A stretch of 64,000 nucleotides of DNA, from NCBI RefSeq assembly GCF_016127315.1, contig NZ_CP065997.1, positions 6,923,273 to 6,987,272 on the forward strand, given 5' to 3'. Below the pieces are notes generated by a model. The model ran no database searches, had not been told where the DNA came from, and worked only from the letters and a program-made list of their open reading frames with translations. Of the stretch, positions 57,121 to 64,000 are shown piece after piece. How positions within the stretch are numbered: the stretch's first letter is position 1; each line of letters opens with the position of its first letter. This DNA is from Achromobacter deleyi. Its GTDB lineage: Bacteria; Pseudomonadota; Gammaproteobacteria; Burkholderiales; Burkholderiaceae_B. Position numbers and translations under genes: made by a program.

Positions 57121-57626
57121 AACGGCTGCTGATCGTGTGGCATTCCCGCACCGGCGCGGCCCGCCAGATGGCCGAGGCCGCCGCCCGGGGCGCGGTCGCG
57201 GCAGCGGCGCTGCTGGAACAGCCGGACGAACTGGCGGTGACGCTGCGCCGCGCCGCGGATGCCGGGGTGGACGAGGTGCTGGCCAGCGACGGCTTGCTGT
57301 TCTGCGCGCCGGAGAACCTGGCCAGCCTAAGCGGCGAAATGAAGGAATTCTTCGACCGCTGCTACTACGGCGCGCTGGACCGCATCGCCGGCCGCCCCTA
57401 CGCCTGCCTGGTCAGCGCCGGCAGCGATGGTGCCGGCGCGGCGCGCCAGGTGGAGCGCATCTGCACCGGCTGGCGCCTGCGGGCCGTGGCTCCGCCGCTG
57501 ATCGTCAACCTGGGCGCACAGACGCCGCAACAGATCGCCGCCCCCAAGACCGTCGCGCCGGCCGAGCTGGCGCGCTGCGAGGAAGCCGGCGGCCTGCTCG
57601 CGGGCCTGCTGCTGACGGCGGGGTGA
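57117..57626 (+). CDS. flavodoxin-like NAD(P)H-dependent oxidoreductase
   Basis: A 169-residue flavodoxin-fold protein. The FMN phosphate loop is 'VWHSRTGAARQMAEA', and 'LFCAPENLASLSGEMKEFFDRCYY' resembles the FMN-binding loop of WrbA-like and iron-sulfur flavoproteins. The ATG overlaps the mtfA stop (ATGA). The partner and substrate are unknown. A bidirectional terminator follows. Confidence 0.85.
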   Translation: MKRLLIVWHSRTGAARQMAEAAARGAVAAAALLEQPDELAVTLRRAADAGVDEVLASDGLLFCAPENLASLSGEMKEFFDRCYYGALDRIAGRPYACLVSAGSDGAGAARQVERICTGWRLRAVAPPLIVNLGAQTPQQIAAPKTVAPAELARCEEAGGLLAGLLLTAG

Positions 57627-57647
57627 CGCCACGCGAAGCGTCCAGGA

Positions 57648-57682
57648 ATAAAAAAAGCCCTCCGGCCTGCCGGAGGGCTTTT
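57648..57682. terminator. bidirectional Rho-independent terminator
   Basis: A perfect 13-bp stem (AAAAGCCCTCCGG / CCGGAGGGCTTTT) with a CCTG loop has A and T tracts on both sides, between the convergent flavodoxin-like and ridA-like genes. Confidence 0.92.
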
Positions 57683-57701
57683 CATCGTGCGTCCGCGCCG
57701 A

Positions 57702-58055
57702 TCAGGCGATGGCGGCGGTGACGACGATCTCGACCTTGAAGTCGGGGTTGGCCAGGCGGGCCTCGACGGTGGCGCGCGGGGGCGAGTTGCCGTCGGCGAC
57801 CCAGGCGTCCCAGGCCTTGTTCATGCCGTCGAATTCCTTCATGTTGGCCACGTAGATCTGGGCCATCAGGATCTTGGTCTTGTCGGTGCCGGCTTCGGCC
57901 AGCAGGCGGTCGATGGTGGCGAGCACTTGCTCGGTCTGGCCGGTGATGTCCAGCGTGGAATCGTCCGGCACCTGGCCCGCCAGGTACGCGACGCCGTTGT
58001 AGACGGCCATGTCCGACAGGCGCTTGGCGACGTGGAAGCGCTTGATGCTGCTCAT
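57702..58055 (-). CDS. RidA family protein
   Basis: A 117-residue YjgF/YER057c/UK114 family protein. RidA members hydrolyse reactive enamine/imine intermediates released by PLP enzymes. The chain has 'VAYLAGQVPDDSTLDITGQTEQVLATIDRLLAEAG' and the conserved arginine in 'PPRATVEARLANPDFKVEIVVTA'. The final residues differ from canonical RidA (no PCxAR), so this is one of the Rid subgroups with unproven activity. AGGGGA precedes the ATG at 58055. Confidence 0.9.
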   Translation of the reverse strand: MSSIKRFHVAKRLSDMAVYNGVAYLAGQVPDDSTLDITGQTEQVLATIDRLLAEAGTDKTKILMAQIYVANMKEFDGMNKAWDAWVADGNSPPRATVEARLANPDFKVEIVVTAAIA

Positions 58056-58133
58056 GAATATTCCCCTAATGACGAGTTGCGGGTTGAACAATGCGAAGAA
58101 TGGCGAACTTTACCCTGCCCGGGGCCGGGCCCG

Positions 58134-59309
58134 CTAGGCGGGCGGCAGCTGGAACACCTGGCGCAGATAGGCCAGGTAGGCCGGATCGTCGCACATGGTC
58201 TTCTCGGGCGCGTCGGACACCTTGGCCACCGGCTGGCCGTTGCAGCGGACCATCTTCATGACGATCTGCAGCGGTTCGTGGCCCAGGTCGTTGGTCAGGT
58301 TGGTGCCGATGCCGAACGAGACCTTGCAGCGCCCGGCGAACTGGCGCGCCAGCTCGATGGCGCGCGGGAAGGTCAGCGAATCCGAGAACACCAGCGTCTT
58401 GGCGCGCGGGTCGACGCGATTCTTGCGGTAGTGCTCGAGCAGCCGCTCGCCCCAGATGAAGGGATCGCCCGAGTCGTGCCGCGCGCCGTCGAACAGCTTG
58501 CAGAAATACATGTCGAAGTCGCGCAGGAAGGCGTCCATGCCATAGACGTCCGACAGCGCGATGCCCAGGTCGCCGCGGTATTCCTTGGCCCACACCTCCA
58601 GCGCGAACACCTGCGAATCGCGCAGCCGCGGGCCCAGTGCCTGGCAGGCCTGCAGGTATTCGTGTCCCATGGTGCCCAGCGGCAGCACCTCGTGCTGCTT
58701 GGCCAGCAGCACATTGCTGGTGCCGGCGAAGTGCGGCCCCATCTGGGCCTTCATGGTCGAGACGATCTCTTCGTGCCAGACCTTGGAGAAGCGGCGGCGG
58801 GTGCCGTACTCGGCCACGCGGAAGTCGGCCAGCGCCGGATCGTCCAGCACCAGGTGCATTTTCGATTGCAGGCGCTTGCGGCCCTCGGCCCAGTCCGGGT
58901 TCTTGCGCGTGTTGCGGAAGTAGACCTCGTTGACGATGGCCAGCACCGGGATCTCGAACAGGATGGTGTGCAGCCAGGGGCCCTTGACCTCGATGCTGAT
59001 CTCGCCCGGCCCCTCGCCCTCTTCGATGCTGATGCAGCGCTCGGGCAGGTGGAACAGTTCGAGGAAATCGACGAAGTCGCTTTTGATGAAACGCAAGCCA
59101 CCCAGATATTTAAGTTCTTCCTCGGTGAAGCGCAGCTGGCACAACTGGTGCACTTCTTCGCGGATCTCATCCAGGTACGGACGCAGGTCGATGCCCCGCG
59201 TACGGCACTTGTAACGGTATTCGACCTGGGCGGCGGGGAACTGATGCAGCACCACCTGCATCATGCTGAATTTGTACAGGTCGGTGTCGAGCAGCGAGGT
59301 GATTATCAT
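58134..59309 (-). CDS. pncB: nicotinate phosphoribosyltransferase
   Basis: A 391-residue NAD-salvage enzyme that joins nicotinate and PRPP, using ATP. The opening '[35 protein letters not shown]' and '[12 protein letters not shown]' are typical, as are '[18 protein letters not shown]' and '[14 protein letters not shown]'. The start at 59309 was chosen by homology; the ribosome-binding site is weak. It diverges from fdxA. Confidence 0.94.
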   Translation of the reverse strand: MIITSLLDTDLYKFSMMQVVLHQFPAAQVEYRYKCRTRGIDLRPYLDEIREEVHQLCQLRFTEEELKYLGGLRFIKSDFVDFLELFHLPERCISIEEGEGPGEISIEVKGPWLHTILFEIPVLAIVNEVYFRNTRKNPDWAEGRKRLQSKMHLVLDDPALADFRVAEYGTRRRFSKVWHEEIVSTMKAQMGPHFAGTSNVLLAKQHEVLPLGTMGHEYLQACQALGPRLRDSQVFALEVWAKEYRGDLGIALSDVYGMDAFLRDFDMYFCKLFDGARHDSGDPFIWGERLLEHYRKNRVDPRAKTLVFSDSLTFPRAIELARQFAGRCKVSFGIGTNLTNDLGHEPLQIVMKMVRCNGQPVAKVSDAPEKTMCDDPAYLAYLRQVFQLPPA

Positions 59310-59466
59310 GATTACGCGTATCGTTTCGCGACACCATAGCATAGCGGGGCCGTCCAAACCCCCAATGCGCCACGATGTCAATACGGGTATTGGCGGCGTA
59401 TCGGCGCCGCATTGGGTAAAATCGGCGCAACAAGACACATATGCCGCCTGCCCGGAGTTCCTGAGA

Positions 59467-59790
59467 ATGACCCACGTAGTCACCGAAAACTGTATCAAGT
59501 GCAAGTACACCGATTGCGTCGACGTATGCCCGGTGGACTGTTTTCGTGAGGGTCCGAACTTCCTGGTGATCGACCCCGACGAGTGCATCGACTGCGCCGT
59601 GTGCATCCCGGAATGCCCGGCCAACGCGATCTACGCCGAGGAAGACGTGCCGCAGGACCAGCTCAATTTCATCGCCCTGAACGCCGAGCTCTCGCCCGAG
59701 TTCGCCAGCATCAGCCGCGCCAAGAAGCCGCTGCCCGACGCCGACGACTGGAACGGCAAGCAGGACAAGCTGCAATACCTGGAAAAATAA
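59467..59790 (+). CDS. fdxA: 7Fe ferredoxin FdxA
   Basis: A 107-residue ferredoxin carrying a [3Fe-4S] and a [4Fe-4S] cluster. Cysteines at 9, 17, 21 and 25 and the second set [12 protein letters not shown] (40, 43, 46, 50) supply the ligands. The C-terminal extension ('[26 protein letters not shown]') is typical of the Azotobacter FdI type. The next gene encodes a ferredoxin-NADP reductase, its likely electron partner. Confidence 0.95.
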   Translation: MTHVVTENCIKCKYTDCVDVCPVDCFREGPNFLVIDPDECIDCAVCIPECPANAIYAEEDVPQDQLNFIALNAELSPEFASISRAKKPLPDADDWNGKQDKLQYLEK

Positions 59791-59836
59791 TCCGCGTGCG
59801 CGGGGCCGCCCAGGCCTCGCGACGCGCGATGCCCCG

Positions 59837-60637
59837 ATGACCGACGATTCCAAATACACGCGCCAGACCGTTACCCACGTCCATACCTGGGTGCCCGACA
59901 AGCTGTTCTCGGTGCGCGTCACGCGCGACGACGCGTATGCCTTCCAGCCGGGCCAGTTCGCCCGGGTCGGTCTGCCTGGCGCCGAGGATCCCGCTGGCCC
60001 GCCCACGCTGTGGCGCGCCTACTCGATGGTCTCGGCGCCGCACCAGCCCTGGCTGGAGTTCTATTCCATCGAGGTCCCCGAAGGGCTGTTCAGCCCGCGC
60101 ATGGCGCGGCTGCAGCCAGGCGACGCGCTCTACGTCGAAAAGGCCCCCTACGGCTTCCTGACGCTGGAACGCTTCGCTCCCGGCGGCGACCTCTGGCTGC
60201 TGGCCTCCGGCACCGGCCTGTCGGCCTACCTGTCGATCCTGCGCGATCCGGCCGTCTGGCGCGCCTATCGCCGCATCGTGCTGGTGCACGGCGTGCGCAC
60301 CGCGGCGGAACTGGCCTACCGCGAGGAAATCGAGGGCTGGCGCAACGATCCGTCCCTGGCCGAACTGTTCGCGGCCGACCCTGACAAGCTGACCTACCTG
60401 CCGATCGCCACCCGCGAGGCGCTGCCCGGTATGCCGCAGGCGCGCCTGACCACCCTGCTCGCCGACGGCGGACTGGAACGCCTGGCGGGCCTGCCGCTGG
60501 ACCCGGAGCAAGCCAGGATCATGCTCTGCGGCAATCCGGACATGCTGGCCGATGCCCGCAAGTTGCTGGGCGAACGCGGCTTCAAGCCGGGCCGCCGCGG
60601 CATCCCCGGCAACCTGGCGGTGGAAAACTACTGGTGA
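59837..60637 (+). CDS. fpr: ferredoxin--NADP reductase
   Basis: A 266-residue FAD enzyme passing electrons between NADPH and ferredoxin or flavodoxin. FAD is bound by 'RAYSMVSAP' and NADP by 'WLLASGTGLSAYLSIL', with 'IMLCGNPDMLADARKLL' near the end. The C terminus is 'VENYW'. It follows fdxA by 46 bases, probably in one operon. Confidence 0.93.
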   Translation: MTDDSKYTRQTVTHVHTWVPDKLFSVRVTRDDAYAFQPGQFARVGLPGAEDPAGPPTLWRAYSMVSAPHQPWLEFYSIEVPEGLFSPRMARLQPGDALYVEKAPYGFLTLERFAPGGDLWLLASGTGLSAYLSILRDPAVWRAYRRIVLVHGVRTAAELAYREEIEGWRNDPSLAELFAADPDKLTYLPIATREALPGMPQARLTTLLADGGLERLAGLPLDPEQARIMLCGNPDMLADARKLLGERGFKPGRRGIPGNLAVENYW

Positions 60638-60872
60638 GTCCCCGCCCCCTGCCGGATCGGCCCCTGGCCCGTCCGGCCTAGGGCGGAAATCCCCCTTTTT
60701 ATGCCGCCGGTGGCCCTTGATTCCGCCCTAAACTGGTGCGCAAGGGATGACGGGTCGCATTTTTGCAACACAAAATCCGGTTTTCGGACGCTTTCGTCAG
60801 ACAAATTGGAAATACCGTTACTCCCCGGCGCAATAATCGGGGCACACGCACGACCCAGAAGGACTTCCCCAA
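60638..60872. promoter_or_regulatory. intergenic region upstream of phaZ with inverted repeat
   Basis: The 235-base gap contains a perfect 10-bp inverted repeat, TAGGGCGGAA (60679-60688) and TTCCGCCCTA (60721-60730), with 32 bases between the arms. It could be an operator or a loose terminator for fpr. A phaZ promoter should lie in the remaining part, but no strong -35/-10 pair is seen. Confidence 0.35.
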
Positions 60873-62099
60873 ATGCTGTACCAATTGCACGAAATGCAGC
60901 GCGCCTTCCTGACTCCGTTCGCTGCTTTCACGGATGCCGGTTCCCAGCTGTTCTCCAGCCCCTATAGTCCCCTCGCCTACACCCCGATCTCGCGCCAGAT
61001 GGCCGCGGGATACGAGCTGATGACGCGCATCGGCAAGGAATACCAGAAACCCGCCTGGAACCTGCCGGCCACGGACATCAACGGCAAGTCGGTCCGGGTC
61101 ACCGAATCGGTCGTGCTGGACAAGCCCTTCTGCCGCCTGGTGCACTTCCACCGCGACGTGCGCCAAGCGCCGCAAGACGATCCCAAGGTCCTGCTGGTGG
61201 CGCCGCTGTCCGGCCACCACGCCACCCTGCTGCGCGACACCGTGCGCGCCCTGCTGCCGGGCCACGACGTCTACGTCACGGACTGGATCGACGCCCGCAT
61301 GGTGCCGCTGTCGGCCGGCCCGTTCCACCTGAACGACTACGTGCGCTACGTGCAGGACTTCATCCGCCACCTGGGGCCGGACGTGCACGTGATCTCGGTC
61401 TGCCAGCCCACCGTGCCGGTGCTGGCCGCCGTGTCGCTGATGGCCTCGGCCAACGATCCCTGCCAGCCGCGCAGCATGGTCATGATGGGCGGCCCGATCG
61501 ATCCGCGCCAGTCGCCCACGCAGGTGAACCGCCTGGCCACCACCAAGCCCTATTCGTGGTTCGAGAACCAGGTCATCCACCCGGTGCCGCCACGCTATCC
61601 GGGGTCGGGCCGCAAGGTCTACCCGGGCTTCCTGCAGCATGCCGGCTTCATGGCCATGAATCCCGACCGCCACATGAAGTCGCACTACGACTTCTACCTG
61701 GACCTGCTGCGCGGCGACGACAGCGACGCCGAGGCCCATCGCCGCTTCTACGACGAATACAACGCCGTGCTGGATATGCCGGCCGAGTTCTACCTGGACA
61801 CGATCCGCATGGTGTTCCAGGAATTCGCGCTGCCCAACGGCACCTGGGAAGTCGACGGCCAGCTGGTGCGTCCGGCCGACATCAAGAAGGTCGCGCTGTT
61901 CACCATCGAGGGCGAGCTGGACGATATTTCCGGCCAGGGCCAGACGCGCGCGGCCATCAAGCTGTGCAAGAACATCCCGGCCGACCGCAAGATGCACTAC
62001 ACCGCCCCCAACTGCGGCCACTACGGGATTTTCTCGGGCCGCCGCTGGCGCGAAATGATCTGTCCTAAAATCGCGGAATTCATCCGGCAGTCGGCCTAG
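60873..62099 (+). CDS. phaZ: intracellular polyhydroxyalkanoate depolymerase
   Basis: A 408-residue alpha/beta-hydrolase-like enzyme that mobilises stored PHA granules. The catalytic cysteine is residue 177 in [10 protein letters not shown], in place of the serine of extracellular depolymerases. '[36 protein letters not shown]' and a late '[15 protein letters not shown]' supply the other active-site residues. No other pha genes are adjacent. A terminator follows. Confidence 0.93.
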   Translation: MLYQLHEMQRAFLTPFAAFTDAGSQLFSSPYSPLAYTPISRQMAAGYELMTRIGKEYQKPAWNLPATDINGKSVRVTESVVLDKPFCRLVHFHRDVRQAPQDDPKVLLVAPLSGHHATLLRDTVRALLPGHDVYVTDWIDARMVPLSAGPFHLNDYVRYVQDFIRHLGPDVHVISVCQPTVPVLAAVSLMASANDPCQPRSMVMMGGPIDPRQSPTQVNRLATTKPYSWFENQVIHPVPPRYPGSGRKVYPGFLQHAGFMAMNPDRHMKSHYDFYLDLLRGDDSDAEAHRRFYDEYNAVLDMPAEFYLDTIRMVFQEFALPNGTWEVDGQLVRPADIKKVALFTIEGELDDISGQGQTRAAIKLCKNIPADRKMHYTAPNCGHYGIFSGRRWREMICPKIAEFIRQSA

Positions 62100-62128
62100 G
62101 GCGATCCGTCCTTTCCGAACCGTAGTCC

Positions 62129-62156
62129 ACGGGGCCCGAGCGGCCCCGTTTGTTTT
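62129..62156 (+). terminator. Rho-independent terminator of phaZ
   Basis: A perfect 8-bp stem (ACGGGGCC / GGCCCCGT) with a CGAGC loop is followed by TTGTTTT, 30 bases after the phaZ stop. Confidence 0.85.
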
Positions 62157-62220
62157 CCCGCCCGCGCGGCCACGCCCGGTTTCGCGCCCGCGCGGCGCCT
62201 TACGTTTTTCACTGTTCGCC

Positions 62221-62865
62221 ATGTCCTGTCGTTCACTCGCCGACCGCGTCGACGCCCTGCTGCCCCAGACGCAGTGCACCAAGTGCGGCTATGACGGCTG
62301 CCGGCCCTACGCCGATGCCATCGCCGCCGGCGACGCCCCCATCAACCGCTGCCCGCCGGGCGGCGACGAAGGCATCGCCGCGCTCGCCGCCCTGTTGCAG
62401 ACGCCCGCCCTGCCGCTCGACCTGAGCCGCGGCGAGCCCGGCCCGCTGCTGGTGGCCCGCATCGACGAGGCGCACTGCATCGGCTGCACGCTGTGCATCC
62501 AGGCCTGTCCGGTCGACGCCATCGTCGGCGCCAACAAGCACATGCATACCGTGCTGGCCGACTGGTGCACCGGCTGCGACCTGTGCGTGGCGCCCTGTCC
62601 GGTGGACTGCATCCAGATGGTGCCCGCCGGCCGTGCCTGGAGCGCCGAGGACGCCGCCGCGGGCCGCCAGCGCCATCGGCGCCACCAGGCGCGCATGGAG
62701 CGCCTGGCCGCCGACAACACGCGCCTGATGGCGCCCGAACCCGCGGCCGTGGCCACGCCCGCCGCCACCGCCACGGACGACGCGCAGAACGACGACCGCA
62801 AGCGCGCCGCCATTGAATCCGCGCTGGCCCGTGCCCGCGCCCGTCGCAACACCCCGCGCCCATGA
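62221..62865 (+). CDS. rnfB: RnfB-type electron transport protein
   Basis: A 214-residue iron-sulfur protein of the RnfB/RsxB family. An N-terminal cluster motif ([10 protein letters not shown]...CPPGG) is followed by two 4Fe-4S sites ([15 protein letters not shown] and [15 protein letters not shown]) and an Ala-rich tail. No rnfA, C, D, G or E genes are present nearby, and the membrane anchor of standard RnfB is missing. It is coupled to nth by a 4-base overlap, so it may serve as an electron donor to a soluble partner (inference). Confidence 0.9.
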   Translation: MSCRSLADRVDALLPQTQCTKCGYDGCRPYADAIAAGDAPINRCPPGGDEGIAALAALLQTPALPLDLSRGEPGPLLVARIDEAHCIGCTLCIQACPVDAIVGANKHMHTVLADWCTGCDLCVAPCPVDCIQMVPAGRAWSAEDAAAGRQRHRRHQARMERLAADNTRLMAPEPAAVATPAATATDDAQNDDRKRAAIESALARARARRNTPRP

Positions 62866-63497
62866 ACGCCGCCAAACGCCGAGAGATCTTCGCCCGCCTG
62901 CAGGCGGCCAATCCGCATCCGACCACCGAGCTCGAATACGACACGCCGTTCCAGCTGCTGATCGCGGTGCTGCTGTCGGCCCAGGCCACCGACAAGTCCG
63001 TCAACATCGCCACCCGCAAGTTCTTTCCCGACTACGGCACGCCGCAGGCGCTGCTGGCGCTGGGCGAGGAAGGCTTGGCCGACTACATCAAGACCATCGG
63101 CCTGTATCGCACCAAGGCCAAGAACGCGATCGCCACCTGCCGCCTGCTGATCGAACAGCACGGCGGCGAAGTGCCGCAAACGCGCGAGGCGCTGGAAGCG
63201 CTGCCGGGCGTGGGCCGCAAGACCGCCAACGTGGTGTTGAACACCGCCTTCGGCCAACCCACGATGGCGGTCGACACGCACATCTTCCGCGTCTCCAACC
63301 GCACCGGTCTCGCCCCCGGCAAGAACGTGCTGGAAGTCGAGCTCAAGCTCGAGAAATTCGTGCCGCGCGAATATATGCAGGACGCGCACCACTGGCTGAT
63401 CCTGCAGGGCCGCTACGTGTGCGTGGCGCGCAAACCGAAATGCCCGCAATGCGGTATTTCCGATCTCTGCGAATACAAAGACAAGACCCCGGCCTGA
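62862..63497 (+). CDS. nth: endonuclease III
   Basis: A 211-residue DNA glycosylase/AP lyase that removes oxidised pyrimidines. Catalytic Lys120 and Asp138 lie in '[12 protein letters not shown]' and 'VDTHIFRV', the same positions as in E. coli Nth. The C-terminal [4Fe-4S] motif is '[17 protein letters not shown]'. It overlaps rnfB by 4 bases, a pairing seen in several bacteria. Confidence 0.96.
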   Translation: MNAAKRREIFARLQAANPHPTTELEYDTPFQLLIAVLLSAQATDKSVNIATRKFFPDYGTPQALLALGEEGLADYIKTIGLYRTKAKNAIATCRLLIEQHGGEVPQTREALEALPGVGRKTANVVLNTAFGQPTMAVDTHIFRVSNRTGLAPGKNVLEVELKLEKFVPREYMQDAHHWLILQGRYVCVARKPKCPQCGISDLCEYKDKTPA

Positions 63498-63861
63498 AGC
63501 GGTTGTCGCGCACCGCGATATAACCGTGGCGGCAACTCGCGCATCGGCAAAACCGGGTTTTCCCCGATGCCCGCAGCGATGACGAATTGATGACGATCAA
63601 TACGAATTTGCTGCAACGCATTTTGCACTCGCACGGCGCGCCAACCCAATGGCAATGCGAATTGTCCGCTATCCGACAATTCACCTTGCCGCACCGCAAA
63701 ACCTATGACAAACCCTCATGGAATTTTGATGGAGAGGTGCGCATACTCGCCGGCAACTCTTATAGAAAACCGTGGAGTTTCCATCGTTTTCAAAACCCCG
63801 CGGGGGCTTGGCCCATAACGCCAGGCAGGGTCCATATAAATACAACGCCGGTGCAGCGGAC
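63498..63861. promoter_or_regulatory. intergenic region nth / livG-like gene
   Basis: A 364-base gap, lower in GC than its surroundings. I see no gene, hairpin terminator or clear -35/-10 pair. It must hold the promoter of the downstream ABC ATPase gene and should be examined with neighbouring sequence. Confidence 0.4.
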
Positions 63862-64000
63862 ATGGACGACACGATCCTGGAGACAAAAGGCCTCACCAAG
63901 GAATTCCGCGGTTTTGTCGCGGTCAATGGGGTCGATTTGCGTATCAAGCGAGGCGAGATTCATGCCTTGATCGGGCCGAACGGCGCGGGCAAGACGACAT
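63862..64000 (+). CDS. ABC transporter ATP-binding protein, LivG-like (partial)
   Basis: Only the first 46 codons are in the window. They start [20 protein letters not shown] and reach the Walker A motif GPNGAGKT at the edge. The sequence and the [17 protein letters not shown] context fit the LivG/BraF group of branched-chain amino acid importers. The ATG at 63862 is the likely start. The rest, and any liv permease genes, lie beyond the window. Confidence 0.85.
   Translation, partial: MDDTILETKGLTKEFRGFVAVNGVDLRIKRGEIHALIGPNGAGKTT

Noticed and set aside
63808-63840. Promoter for the livG-like gene (TTGGCC and TATAAA)
   Set aside because: The hexamers are 21 bases apart, too far for a standard sigma-70 promoter.

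Overview
The window is dense, GC-rich, chromosomal bacterial DNA. It looks like a member of the Alcaligenaceae close to Bordetella or Achromobacter (Betaproteobacteria). The evidence is the gene content and order: rpoE-rseA-rseB-degQ-lepA-lepB-rnc-era-recO, the rpmF-plsX-fabHDG-acpP-fabF block, rne diverging from rluC, trpBA-accD, a Bug-type orphan solute-binding protein, an rnfB-nth pair, a PagL lipid A deacylase and a PHA depolymerase. I cannot fix genus or species by eye. No rRNA, tRNA, CRISPR array, prophage or complete insertion sequence was seen.

Layout. 1-3801: a minus-strand operon of prpE (propionyl-CoA synthetase), a GlcG/HbpS-like protein and an MFS exporter, coupled by 4-bp overlaps. 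3802-6477: an NlpC/P60 lipoprotein, a DUF2325 protein behind a Fur-like promoter, and cysB. 6571-10470: mmsA and an ABC amino-acid-type binding protein, divergent from a LysR regulator with a clear inverted-repeat operator candidate. 10570-15093: lptF, divergent pepA, holC, a small repetitive acidic protein and a Bax-inhibitor-like membrane protein. 15163-21522: aldo/keto reductase and MFS transporter, then a compact cluster (Bug binding protein, aspartoacylase-like hydrolase, threonine-synthase-like PLP enzyme) and a convergent LysR regulator.

21542-32147 (minus strand): recO, era, rnc, lepB, lepA, degQ/mucD, rseB, rseA, rpoE, a small membrane protein and fabF. This joins the envelope-stress sigma factor system to protein export and RNA processing. 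32331-37574 (minus): acpP, fabG, fabD, fabH, plsX, rpmF and yceD, so fatty-acid initiation and elongation are encoded together with ribosomal protein L32. 37698-39795 (plus): maf/yceF, a tetrapyrrole-methylase-family methyltransferase and an AmiD-like amidase. 39814-43215 (minus): msrQ, msrP, a HAD phosphatase and rluC. 43216-46855: a long rne leader, RNase E and its terminator.

46943-52043 (minus): pagL, accD, trpA, trpB and argE-like. 52176-53489: an MHS-family transporter. 53622-55910: relA. 55960-56227: a striking nested palindromic (cloverleaf-like) element between relA and mtfA. I consider this the best candidate for something undescribed. 56287-63497: mtfA, a flavodoxin-like reductase, ridA, pncB, fdxA, fpr, phaZ, rnfB and nth. 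The window ends inside a LivG-type ABC ATPase gene (from 63862).

For many genes the longest reading frame was trimmed to the start codon with the best ribosome-binding site or family agreement. Those choices are stated in each entry.
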